Shown here: in pieces, positions 16,701 through 23,329 of the stretch
How the letters are laid out: each line of letters opens with the position of its first letter
Position numbering within the stretch: position 1 is the stretch's first letter
Source: a virus
Direction: 5' to 3' (one strand)
Length of the DNA: 64,000 bases
IMG/VR virus record: IMGVR_UViG_3300030618_000009
Coordinates: 21,754 to 85,753 of that record
Notes under the pieces: generated by a model
Told to the model about the DNA's origin: nothing
The model's input: the letters and a program-made list of their open reading frames with translations, nothing else
Databases searched by the model: none
Program-made: the position numbers and the translations under genes

Positions 16701-19325
16701 ACCCATCACACGCTCGGGGATGTCGGCGTAAGCATTCGTCTCCTCGCCCATCTCGGGATTCCTGTACTGCGTGTCGCTCATCGGCGGCGTCTTGTGGGAT
16801 GCTGACTTTCGCGGCTTACCGAAAGGTACTCGAACCTGACCACCACCCTTCGTACTCAGGGTGATGCTGTCCACTTGGAAGGAAATGCCCTCGGCCCAAT
16901 CCATTCCCTCATATTTGGCGGCAGCGTCAGGCTTGACGTAGGCAAGGGTCACGTGCGGTACGTAGGGAAAATCATCTTTGCGGGTGCCCATCGCTTCTGC
17001 GACCTTGTTGTGGAGAGCCTCAAGTTCGGGAGCGTGACACTGAACCACGATGGGGGCTTGGGCGTCAGAGCTTTCGCTCACGGAGAATACGTGCGTCTTC
17101 CCTAGCGTGACCGTAAACGGTTGCTGCTCGCCTACAACTTGACTCAACAGAGCGGGGTCGGGCTTTACCCCGTACTTAACTGTGATGTGTGGATCGTCCT
17201 CACGACCATCCTTGCCGAGTTCCTCATCTGGAATCTGCTTGGCGGCTTCCATCATCCCGGAGGCGGCATCAGGCGGCAGGTTGATTTGAGACGTGGCGTT
17301 TTTGTGGGGACCTGACTTGGCTTTCTTTGCTGCCTCAATGTCGGCTTCATCCTGAGCGGCGGAACAACCGAACTTCGCCATCGGAGCATTCGCCCAAAGG
17401 TCCTGAATTTTCTGCTCCTGCTCTGGGGTGCGGGGCAGATTCCATCCGCCGTATTGTTTGATACGCCCACGCCCACGAGTAAACACGTGGTCGTTCGTTT
17501 TGACCAGCTTGAATTCTCCCGAAGTCCAATCGAGTCCATCGAGGTACGCCATAGCCTGACGGCTGAGCCCCAGCGCCCATTGCCAGCCCAAACGTTGCTT
17601 GTGCCGACCGTAGACGTAGTTATTGAGCAGGAGCCAGTATTCTTTCGTTGGCTCATCGCTGATGACACTCTGATCGGAGAACTCGGTCACGAAGTCCGCT
17701 CCGTACTTCGCATTGAAGCGAGCGGCGACGGCCTGCCATTCTTTGCCGTGTCCCTCGGGTGCGAGTAGCTTTTTGTATTTGTTGTAGGCGTCGAACCCGA
17801 CTTCCATGAGTTTCGGCTTCCCAATAAGCAGAGCCACTTCATGATGACACAGTTCGTGAGCGATAGTACGGCGAAGCGATTCCTCGTGCCCCAGTATGGA
17901 CTTCTGAATGCCGATTGTGGTGTTGTCCGCACCCCAAGTGTTACCCGCCTCATCCCTACCCCGTTCCCACACATCGTACCCCAGCATACGGTTGGTCTGG
18001 TTTACGATCTTGACTTCGGGATGCGGGAGCCCGGAAGCGAGCACGCCCATCATTTCGTTAATGATGTTCTTGACCTGACCGATATCGGCGGCGGTTTTCT
18101 GTGCCGCAACCTTGGGATTCATGATGCCCATTATCATCAGTTCCCCGCCGTAGACCGAGGCAACCTGCTCAAAGTCGTTGCGTTCGTACCACTCCACCAA
18201 ATTGAAGCCTTGGGCTTGTTCCTCAGCGGTGTCGGCAACCAACAGACAGATGCCCGCACCGCGATCCCCGGCTTCTCGCAAGAACTCGGCAAGCAGATAG
18301 TCCCCGTAGCCCTTGCCACGGGAATCCTCGTATACGTTGATGTTGTTTAGAACGGCGAAGGTGTCATACTTCTTCCGCAGGTCGGCAACAAACTCTTTGT
18401 TCGTGTAGCCGAAACGGTCGAGCCAATTCTGGAGTTGTTCCGCATTGGTGTCCGCTGTGTACCCTTCTGCGGAACCCTGATCTTCCGAGATGTTGATTTC
18501 CCGTACCGAAGAGGATGCCAGTTTGCTGAACGTCTCGATTTGGCTCTGCGGCACCATGATTTGAACCTTTGGGTAACCCTGATCGCGGAGCACGGAGAAG
18601 CGGTGCCGACCGTTGGTGAAATGCGCCTCACCACCCGCATTGTCGCTCCACGACACAATAGGAGCCTCAACTGGGGTGTTGGGGTTGTCCTGCCGCCACT
18701 GGGTAAAGCGAGCGTAGCGGTCGCCGATGTGATTGGTTTTATCCCCCGGAGCGAGGTACAGGTGTTTGTCCTTCGACCACTCGCGATCTAACTTTTGCGT
18801 ATCAACCCAAACTAGCTCGTAGTCTTCGAGCTTCCTATCCGATGGTTGGGTGAACTTAAGCGGCGGCAACTCGGTTGCGGTCTTGCTCGCCATAACCTGC
18901 CGACCTTCGATAGCATCGGCTGGTGTGACGGGCATATCCTCATCGTACATGACCGCTCCCCAAATCTTCAGCGAATCCATCCACGTCTTCTTGCTCGCCT
19001 TCCACGCACGATTCGTGGCGTTCATTTTCTTCTGATCGTAATCCCCGTTCTCGTCTTCCATGAAATACGGGTCTTGAATCATGTTCTCGTCAGGGAGTAG
19101 AAAGGCTTCGTTGAACCTGCTAACGGGCAGCCGTAACATGGCCCCGCCCTCATACATGTCCGCCGTCTCCCTCACGCCCCAATAGCTGTGCCCCTCCACC
19201 TTCCCTTCGGTCAGGATGGACTTGAGGTCTCGTAACGTGGTGCCGTGATAGAGAAAGCCGTCTGTCTCAAAGAATGAGGTCGTGGTCGCGGGCTGTTTGG
19301 CTATCTTCCGAAGCAATGGGTTCAT
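7674..19325 (-). CDS. Giant polyvalent protein with about 14 ADP-ribosyltransferase-like modules
   Basis: 3,883 residues. Modules in order (approximate residues): ART-like 20-145; ParB-like 150-260 (NGRHR at 238); GNAT 275-400 (SRGKGYG); SprT-like zincin 420-600 (HELCHHE at 492, HGKEW at 526); 2H phosphoesterase 675-830 (HIT at 713, HVT at 790); R-S-E-type ARTs at 960-1075 and 1120-1230 (YRG, YWS and YRA, YWT); ART start 1289 fused to ParB-like 1424; ASCH-like stretch 1450-1555; YHGT-type ARTs beginning near 1563, 1783, 1972, 2306 and 2578; GNAT 2410-2550; NUDIX 2810-2970 (ELTEETGF); ParB-like 3079; ART-PolyVal-like 3123; YHVT ART 3311; R-S-E ARTs 3490 and 3650, the latter with an intact YRG, SWS and QSE set; final ART-like 3762, paralogous to the first. 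ARTs transfer ADP-ribose from NAD+ to protein, RNA or DNA. The architecture fits polyvalent proteins of phages and conjugative elements, which are thought to enter the host with the DNA. Last gene of a three-gene operon. Ends with TAG. Confidence 0.93.
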   Translation of the reverse strand: MNPLLRKIAKQPATTTSFFETDGFLYHGTTLRDLKSILTEGKVEGHSYWGVRETADMYEGGAMLRLPVSRFNEAFLLPDENMIQDPYFMEDENGDYDQKKMNATNRAWKASKKTWMDSLKIWGAVMYDEDMPVTPADAIEGRQVMASKTATELPPLKFTQPSDRKLEDYELVWVDTQKLDREWSKDKHLYLAPGDKTNHIGDRYARFTQWRQDNPNTPVEAPIVSWSDNAGGEAHFTNGRHRFSVLRDQGYPKVQIMVPQSQIETFSKLASSSVREINISEDQGSAEGYTADTNAEQLQNWLDRFGYTNKEFVADLRKKYDTFAVLNNINVYEDSRGKGYGDYLLAEFLREAGDRGAGICLLVADTAEEQAQGFNLVEWYERNDFEQVASVYGGELMIMGIMNPKVAAQKTAADIGQVKNIINEMMGVLASGLPHPEVKIVNQTNRMLGYDVWERGRDEAGNTWGADNTTIGIQKSILGHEESLRRTIAHELCHHEVALLIGKPKLMEVGFDAYNKYKKLLAPEGHGKEWQAVAARFNAKYGADFVTEFSDQSVISDEPTKEYWLLLNNYVYGRHKQRLGWQWALGLSRQAMAYLDGLDWTSGEFKLVKTNDHVFTRGRGRIKQYGGWNLPRTPEQEQKIQDLWANAPMAKFGCSAAQDEADIEAAKKAKSGPHKNATSQINLPPDAASGMMEAAKQIPDEELGKDGREDDPHITVKYGVKPDPALLSQVVGEQQPFTVTLGKTHVFSVSESSDAQAPIVVQCHAPELEALHNKVAEAMGTRKDDFPYVPHVTLAYVKPDAAAKYEGMDWAEGISFQVDSITLSTKGGGQVRVPFGKPRKSASHKTPPMSDTQYRNPEMGEETNAYADIPERVMGVEDLPSLESLSPDLFKTGAGSVYDLDLQDVVAWGGSLSEAQGDWDKIRSEAAGRAKAEGKDWEKMPEAEQEVWLDKIGWEWLGATWEITMNRLQSLKFPLTVYRGLGSVSLKEINKGQYAEKGTGIYWSYDENNAYVHEELAAGHPHIVILRGVVSSPKQIDWIRTAYVNLVAADEREINIHPGEEIQITGYKYKGEKAWKNPPKNLRTVRAAAQNFKPMPFDNWCDANPMYQPDDFNEAEYRYDENVAHFSTVDFPITIYRAVQVEQGTQPNLEKAGVYWTWVENSADAYFGSGSMWDQGGPHPKHPQTLILKAKVLRSTDVDWDATLLANMLNEDENEITIESGAELQLIGIDYGQGYKKPAQKRVMAYGDESKNLPLRGQKGIGGQDFPLMFDPPLFSDEKEAARKMPKFYHGTAAENLDDILKNGLKASKDAASAKMGMFNPNRANVQYKSEQGVGEWQGWNIDFSADPVKEHMLPASFVRKLKGIEQKFINVADVVETQGEQWTTDRRVDEIHTQMEAEKWFEAILVDEYEDQPGKYYLEEGHHRTRAAKKMGKTTIPAVIMKLEPRKPHWSLSSGIVRKSSDIAKFAFFIEVPKETRGHFWDEPPAHNLEFWAFRSRPPVLMNEKVYFTFDKMPVAETTVLKVEKPGESLCELSGKYEDHWKLYWEPKQFVKYAGTTAPTLYHGTCPENAEAIMKNGWGPNQVSSGGNAGQPQYLYLTNFPENAQWFANEKGCDTILEVRNIPMSYLEVDPEDGTEDTIERELNFSEKAFPGTVVLTKPLPADHFKVFKSKIGSLNEKRNEKWIYHPDYGAFSQKGSIGPHATLIARTMGEGMSSGRKYEEVLRGYAVIDVDQKTVTLATPTNELIPNDVVDLFKKTYPHYALSIPAESKAIGVTAAMPKKWYHGTSTKNAEIIMGDGYLRPDQETTYDIDIPRDGAVYIAEFDVANQYAIERGGPVLEVAAPDISKLLPDEDDVYELLNDRGGELNAKGSAQAKRVKALWLKQWNDENASYNEPEKFPVYKNFEEAWKAWGEIEFEGSAELAEQMKYLTDYIVKNDPKLARAIIELSGKAAHMGPLKVVRQVKTAAPKSIWYHGTSIKNLRSIMSQGLVPEGTEKVWADDPDAGISAPSRQSYGGIYVSQNLMTAAGAPDTEDRKARGGSLVVIMELQPNTMYLDEDNVTGVLGAPIKHMSDNTFHVLCYYLAATQEGATQDWQDEIRVMREDYVRKCFTQWEAKFAERKMPFHPELKAELEKLLPSVWLGAVTRAAGHVKDNYSYIRAWDQVFYGTPKEKQRPDMNTILPDASEGEAAFREAAEKVTRTLRLLARPNTEGSQTYNINTSRINEPIGFSGSNHILALVEVRDLEVRATPSPVRMLLHWGTIPQDFFSQWNTKYGSKYEVVDARKGQPKAKGVAASAHEDDPQVFYHGTSWQAAQLIDKEGLKASDNRLTGGKKYIWCAIAEFAAKEYGASVTDSDQYAVIEFIWDYGKSEPDPEHFEEGDMYRRIEGDISRQNITAIKYFDGGRIVKTAGFEEEIKITTAPDGRITAKHVDGSASGTMEDREGLVKWFDWSTLPKGGAGIYDKAFVLGTVSVKVATRRNGLGRALVGAVLDAAKAQGAQVCFLLAHSLTGLSGKELSSFYNSLGFQPYVIDPPPRWFDSSTAGIFMKKLAGVAKLAAMNRISQQDAVDRKMFGPVYHGTTEEKQENIGNEGFKVYIGDAGSGDVAHGYEGNQPYHDGIPAPVHHLGYGVYFTTAKAIAKQFAGGTTRGMKTYYLDVPRLETINFGVPKTMMKWWISQGYNADLAKKNRVEATKPMTEHLKAQFDAVWFKGKGMYKLLDGDQICVFDASHIYEVDAAMSKPGDIGSKVTRKADGMKGVIKNIRSIPPDVAQQYHGGADKFYEIKWAKGGTDHNVYARDIDFVGAKAQGATASMKIAEGFNNEGFWAGEGNAASGVLPICTTTGRICLAWRSPDVHIGNCWGTIGGAVKPKMSLADSAKAELTEETGFTGGITMHPAYVFSKGGFSYHNFLGTVGTEFRFAPQSEHHWETTGLEWFTWVDIQEMVKDNASDFHPGLISLFKSDGKKIEQLLGKPKTASDDDGDMPNMLQVFPERPDVMETFRHMRLFERDRLIEEAQLEELHPADLKTNQATLKRKDLQYFLDNPEEITKPHSNVGLSDTEQLYPLVCRTTEGDWLYDGNHRANAAMKLGILLKCKVVDLRDYEEPRGKVSRKLAARGEVGPVYHGTDKKFDKFEQKPGTRYILFSEIKVQAGGFFFTDDPEEAKEFGSNVMTCYLKMKKPLIRQEDQYNLSKKQIADLTYICELCMSDGYSDLQGNSVKTIELGAFAIDVDPEGNWLNEIVKQNGLDWNILDNQEAVNRMKERGYDSTMVDEYNGKYSYCVFSADQIRIGGGKAKALTAATPARALKLYHVTTVPIAKDIKAHGFKPVDQGMWKNYYAPQGRDGIYFYDDLKYSEAYAAYAEGQLFTRNMQPENSWEENKKQIPQMAIIEVQVPEGVAITTDQKEDGFFVPTADLGKVKITGMHKYDYVPTEGRKPGEKFGAAFPTFEQVMDESTLADDEFMFGSDEESKRWYDQALAFWKSQKFPLTVYRGMAVFNERHDIDYSTFGWSWSLDRKFAENFAEDKYIDYPDQHRIEVFEGKIKANAVDWLNTFRAWVTLPEEKEVRLKPKAQVELPALGRSVTAADLPRSKYDKVCYTIAMDDALYGYFGQYVQCADAFEDNPAASGRVVELVKSLTPFVPPTTRKCLYRGEEIRMGDDREPAKWEPHLRDLLSWSAAYDTAKGFSGGHRGIVWQTVGKIQGIALEDIVLWRNRTHPDESNYPGMQSEWFVMNTCNAKEATPPNAQPARSYVTAAADGFLYHGMSMTDYNRAMSAGGVLPEPSWWGTAEIAEYYAETAAEEIGPEEEYKVIKLPLSAFNPALLEADQNSVAEPLTYTLGRSEDELYEEWQNCKGTWQDSLRIYGSVVYNAPIEVTAQTVLSS

Positions 19326-19354
19326 TCTAGCGTCCTACCATAGAAAGTGGAAGT

Positions 19355-19897
19355 TCAACGGCGGGACTTCTTCTTTTTCGCCAGTTTATAGCCCCTTTTG
19401 AGGGCTCGTTTGACCGACCTTGAGGGCGGTGTATCGCGGCGAATTGCGATGAGCGGGGTCACAGTAGGCCAGTATTCAACGCGGACGACCTTGCGGTTCA
19501 GGGGCTTTTGAGTCTTGGTTTCCTCATCAAGATAGGTAGTTTGGATGGCACAGATACCCATCATCACGTCTTGAGAATCCTGCGACTGCTCACAGTCAAC
19601 TTCGCTGAACTGGGCGTCGTTGGCGTTCGGGTGGGTGTGAATGGTGCCGAGGTAAGTCAACCCGATCTCGGCTGCGTCCTCTTCATGTTCATCGATCTCG
19701 TAATCCTCGTACCGAAGGGTGCGTTTTCCGGGCTTGTGATCGACCTTCACAAAGGCATGAATGTAGAGGATATCGCTGCGTACTTTGCCCCACAGGGCTT
19801 CCATGTATTCCAATGGGTAATGATTCAGGGCTCGGCGACGGAACTTCGCCTCCTCCTTCTTATCGACCACAATGCGGGTGAAGGGTGCGACTGCCAT
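19355..19897 (-). CDS. JAMM/MPN-type metalloprotease-like protein
   Basis: 180 residues. The JAMM zinc site is visible as GTIHTHPNANDAQFSEVD near residues 84-101 (His-x-His, then Ser-x-x-Asp), although the spacing between His pair and Ser is one residue longer than in the textbook motif. An upstream Glu in the PLEYMEALWG segment is in the right place for the catalytic acid. The family cuts isopeptide or peptide bonds, and in phages occurs in tail-tip or processing proteins. The C-terminus is very basic (RALKRGYKLAKKKKS). It sits between two polyvalent-type genes, 6 bases after one and 29 before the other, so it may process or regulate them. Confidence 0.75.
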   Translation of the reverse strand: MAVAPFTRIVVDKKEEAKFRRRALNHYPLEYMEALWGKVRSDILYIHAFVKVDHKPGKRTLRYEDYEIDEHEEDAAEIGLTYLGTIHTHPNANDAQFSEVDCEQSQDSQDVMMGICAIQTTYLDEETKTQKPLNRKVVRVEYWPTVTPLIAIRRDTPPSRSVKRALKRGYKLAKKKKSRR

Positions 19898-19903
19898 GAT
19901 GAC

Positions 19904-21745
19904 TTATTTTTCCTTTGTTGCCTCGGCTTTCAACTGTTGAGCAAGAGCTATAACCTCACTGCGGTTTGGCAGAACCCACAGCGTGCTGACTGGTTTACCC
20001 GGAGCAAGTCTCTCCATGGCCTCACGAATGTAATGCGTCTCACTCGCGGGCGATTCCTCGGGCTTGTGATACCCAGCAGCTTCCCATGCTTTGCGGTACT
20101 TCTCATCGTCGGGCTTTTCCCAACGCGCTTTCCTGAGCGTCTCCGTGGCTTTCATGTAAATCGACCACAGGGATGTCTTGCTTCCAACAATAGCTCTGAC
20201 AGCCGTCTCAATGTCGCCTACGGTCAGGGAGGCAGTCTTTCCCATCGACCGGGCTTTGAGACTCGTTGCCAAAGCTGCTGCAATTTCAAACCGAAGGCTT
20301 TCATCCGTGCGACCTTCGATGGCGAACTGAAGCTTTTCAAGCTCCCGTTCCCCTTCCTGCACTAACTTATTCAGGTTGCTCAGAGTTTCGTGCTCTTCGG
20401 GCGTCAATCCGCCCTTTGTGGGCTTGTAAAGCAGGTCGTGCGTGACCTCGGCCCATGCGTGCATCAGGACGGATGCTACCTGAATCTCGATCTGCGTGTC
20501 GGCGTACCGAAGCTCCTTCTTGCGGAGCGTCTCGGGGCGCAGGCGCACCAGATAGTGGGTTGCCGTGTAGCCCAGCGTATCGCCTTCCTCGGGCTTGCTG
20601 GCTTCGGGGAAGCTCTTTGGGGGTCGCACGGGGACGAATAACTTTTCAATGATCTGTCCAACCGCATCGCGGTCGGCTGGCATGTAAAGCGCCACACGGC
20701 AGCCAGCTAAATCGATGATGTCGTCGTCAATATCGCGGAACGTCTTATAGTTCCTCTTTTGATTTCGCTTGTACAGCTTTTTCCCCAGCCGATCTGGGGT
20801 CTTCGCACGGGAGCTAACCACCGCCTTGATCCCCGCATCCTGAAGAGCCTGATCCAATTTGTCCTGTACGAGGTGCGCGACTTCATCGTAGAAGTCCACC
20901 TCGTGCTTGTAGTTCTTCAAAAAGGCTTCGATGACCGTGTACTTCTCACCGGCCGCTGTCAGAGCGATCACATAACGGTTCTGCTTTTCATCATGCGTGA
21001 CCGGATACCGTTTCTTGAGTCGGTCCCACGCTGGCTCAGCGGTAGCGGGGTCGCGTTGGTCATCCGACAGGAAATACTTCGCTCCTCGGCGCTTTACCTC
21101 GGCGATTGCCCGATCATAAATCTCCTGCCCCAGCCCGGTTTTCCGACGCTCCGGTGCGCTGATGAACTTTAGGCGATAGGCGGGCTCGCCTTTGTATCGG
21201 GTGCGGTATACGCTTGCACCACCCTGCCGCTCCCCGCTCGCGTCTAGACCGTTGATATCGAACATTGTCGAATCGCCCGTGATCCGCCACTGAAGGTCTT
21301 CGTTTGCAGCCTGCTTCTTGGCGGCGGCGTCCTTCTGTTTCGCCTTCACCGTGTCGAACAGGTACTCGAAATCGACCTCGGAGATGTCGCCCAGCAGTTC
21401 TTCGCCCGCTTGCCCAATGTACGCCTTTTCAGCTTCCTCTAGTGTGTCGAACCCCAGCATCACTTTGTACTCGTCGAACTCTCCATCAGGTGTGTTTTGC
21501 TCAACAATGTAGGCATATTCGGCATCTTCGTTGGGACCCCTGTAGATGTCGAGATTCTCCTTATCCCCGGTTGCCGTCGTGTCGGGGATGTAGCCGTAAT
21601 CGACTTTCATCTCTGTTTTGAACGACGTACCGTCAGGTTTCTTACCGACGCGGGTGCTTCCCTTCGGCCACTCAATTATAACAGGGAGACCCCGAAATTC
21701 GGTAGAGTGTTCCTGTGGCAGCTTGTCGGCGATGACGATTTTCAC
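19904..21745 (-). CDS. Inorganic-pyrophosphatase-like / GNAT / RelA-SpoT synthetase fusion
   Basis: 613 residues from GTG 21745 (MKIVIADKLPQ...). N-terminal 1-135: pyrophosphatase-like module known from polyvalent proteins (GLPVIIEWPKGSTR, DYGYIPDT, GDKENLDIY, DEYKVMLGF). About 150-265: GNAT acetyltransferase-like fold (RKTGLGQEIYDRAI). About 270-475: RelA/SpoT nucleotidyltransferase with SSRAKTPDRLGKK, DLAGCRV, GYTATHYLVRL, IEIQVASVLMHAWAEVTHDLLYK. These match the (p)ppGpp-synthetase motifs, including the acidic pair and the closing His. No HD hydrolase domain is present, so net alarmone-type synthesis is expected. The C-terminal 100 residues are unknown and follow a GKTAS linker. First gene of the operon that leads to the giant polyvalent gene. 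Confidence 0.87.
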   Translation of the reverse strand: MKIVIADKLPQEHSTEFRGLPVIIEWPKGSTRVGKKPDGTSFKTEMKVDYGYIPDTTATGDKENLDIYRGPNEDAEYAYIVEQNTPDGEFDEYKVMLGFDTLEEAEKAYIGQAGEELLGDISEVDFEYLFDTVKAKQKDAAAKKQAANEDLQWRITGDSTMFDINGLDASGERQGGASVYRTRYKGEPAYRLKFISAPERRKTGLGQEIYDRAIAEVKRRGAKYFLSDDQRDPATAEPAWDRLKKRYPVTHDEKQNRYVIALTAAGEKYTVIEAFLKNYKHEVDFYDEVAHLVQDKLDQALQDAGIKAVVSSRAKTPDRLGKKLYKRNQKRNYKTFRDIDDDIIDLAGCRVALYMPADRDAVGQIIEKLFVPVRPPKSFPEASKPEEGDTLGYTATHYLVRLRPETLRKKELRYADTQIEIQVASVLMHAWAEVTHDLLYKPTKGGLTPEEHETLSNLNKLVQEGERELEKLQFAIEGRTDESLRFEIAAALATSLKARSMGKTASLTVGDIETAVRAIVGSKTSLWSIYMKATETLRKARWEKPDDEKYRKAWEAAGYHKPEESPASETHYIREAMERLAPGKPVSTLWVLPNRSEVIALAQQLKAEATKEK

Positions 21746-21811
21746 GAAAATGCCCTGTTTTCTGTGGTTTTGGGGGTCTCTGGGTAACACGTTCGGTCCA
21801 GCAGCATCCCC

Positions 21812-21838
21812 TCATAGAAGATACCGAAAGCGGGGAGT
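21812..21838 (-). promoter_or_regulatory. Phage promoter-like motif upstream of the polyvalent operon
   Basis: On the minus strand, CTCCCCGCTTTCGGTATCT closely matches the recurrent CCCGACTTTCAGTATCT motif. It lies about 70-90 bases before GTG 21745 and points toward the 14-kb operon. On the plus strand the 21850-22043 interval carries the leader of the phosphoesterase gene. Confidence 0.5.
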
Positions 21839-22070
21839 TTAGGCTGGCATTGGTTATCAGAAATTTTTTCCGCATAGATTGTGACGGAACTTGGGTATTA
21901 CAAAAATGTGGGAGACTGCACTCAAAACACGGCAGGCCAGCTCGCCCCCATCGGCATCGGCGCTATCATTTACAAGTGGCTCCGCACTGGCTCTACGCTG
22001 TCCCTACGCTGGCGCACCATTTTTGCAACTACGTGTTGCTTAGATGAGTCTCTTCTCGGAGGAAATGTTC

Positions 22071-23306
22071 TTGGCTAAGAAAAAAGATTCGAAGAAAGTC
22101 TCAAAGCAAACCCTCATCGCTGAAGCCCAGCGCCTAGCAACTCAAACAGACGAACTCACACGTGATTTTTTCCGTAACAAGAGTGAGTTCAAGGACGGCT
22201 GGAACATTTACTGGCCGACCTTCCAAGCCTTTCTCGCCGAAGCAAAAGTAGTCTCCAAGATCGCCAAGCCGTCACCCGACAAACAGGTCGAACTTGAGAT
22301 CGAGAAAGTCCGCGACCGCAAGACCAATCTGAAAGCCAAATACGAAGCGGCTATTCACCGCGCCGAACGCGCCGAGGAAACCCTGTCGGTATTGCAGGAC
22401 CTCCGCACCAAAACACCGCAGCATCTCAGCATCCTGCCGAAGGTTGTTACTGGCACCAGCGAATCAGTCGCAGTGTGGGCGGCAAGCGATTGGCACATCG
22501 AAGAAAAGGTCGATTACGCCGATGTCGAAGGTCGCAACTACTTCGATCTGAATACCGCGCATCACCGCATTGAGATGTACTGGCAGAACATGATGCGCCT
22601 GACGGACATCATGCAGAAGGACACCAACATTCCCGTCGTCTTTCTGGCTCTGCTGGGCGATTTCATCACCAACACCATTCACCCCGACGTGGCTGAAAGC
22701 AATCAGCTTGGTCCGGGCGATGCGATCTGGTGGGTGCAGGAGCGCCTTGTCAGCGGCATGAAGTTCGCCCTTGACAACCTCAGCAAGAACACGGTCCTCA
22801 AGGTCGCCTGTCACACGGGCAACCACGGTCGCAGCACACCGAAACAGCGCCAGAAGACTGAGCCTTCAAACTCGTGGGAGCGGTTGATGTACCGCGAAAT
22901 GAAGATGATCTTTGACGGCGACTCGAAGTACGGCAAGCGCGTCGAGTGGTGCATTGCTGACGGTTACCACAGCACGCACGACCTGTTCAATGGAGCCTTC
23001 AAGCTTCGTACTCACCACGGCCACGCCATCGGTTACGGCGGCGGCGTTGGCGGCATCACGATTCCTGTCAACAAGAAGATCGCCAACTGGAACATCAACA
23101 ACCCGAGAACTCCAAACCTCGATTTGTTCGGTCACTTTCACCAGTACATTGATAGCGGAACGTTCGTCACAAACGGCAGCTTGATCGGCTACAACGCCTT
23201 TGCTAACACCATCGGCGCAGCGTTCGAGAAGCCCACACAGGCGTTCTTCCTCATCAACAAGAAGTTCAACTCGAAGACAATGGCAACGCCAATTTTCCTC
23301 GACTAA
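22071..23306 (+). CDS. Calcineurin-like metallophosphoesterase
   Basis: 411 residues from TTG 22071, chosen because GGAGG (22058-22062) is ideally spaced; the upstream ATG 22044 has no ribosome site. The five metallophosphoesterase blocks are visible: SDWHIEEK, LLGDFI, GNHGR, THHGHAIG and GHFHQY. Residues 1-130 are charged and helical (AERAEETLSVLQDL), probably a coiled coil. Such proteins hydrolyse phosphodiesters in nucleic acids or nucleotides with two metal ions. In phages they are often linked to DNA processing. Substrate unknown here. Confidence 0.88.
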   Translation: MAKKKDSKKVSKQTLIAEAQRLATQTDELTRDFFRNKSEFKDGWNIYWPTFQAFLAEAKVVSKIAKPSPDKQVELEIEKVRDRKTNLKAKYEAAIHRAERAEETLSVLQDLRTKTPQHLSILPKVVTGTSESVAVWAASDWHIEEKVDYADVEGRNYFDLNTAHHRIEMYWQNMMRLTDIMQKDTNIPVVFLALLGDFITNTIHPDVAESNQLGPGDAIWWVQERLVSGMKFALDNLSKNTVLKVACHTGNHGRSTPKQRQKTEPSNSWERLMYREMKMIFDGDSKYGKRVEWCIADGYHSTHDLFNGAFKLRTHHGHAIGYGGGVGGITIPVNKKIANWNINNPRTPNLDLFGHFHQYIDSGTFVTNGSLIGYNAFANTIGAAFEKPTQAFFLINKKFNSKTMATPIFLD

Positions 23307-23312
23307 CTGCTG

Positions 23313-23321
23313 TGATACACT
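23313..23321 (+). promoter_or_regulatory. Extended -10, probably leaderless start
   Basis: TGATACACT ends eight bases before ATG 23330. It fits the recurring TGnTAnnnT followed by a very short gap. Confidence 0.45.
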
Positions 23322-23329
23322 GAGGCTAG

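Noticed and set aside
21881-22078. A 65-codon plus-strand frame before the phosphoesterase
   Set aside because: No ribosome site, no domain, and it overlaps the start of a well-supported gene. It may only be leader sequence.
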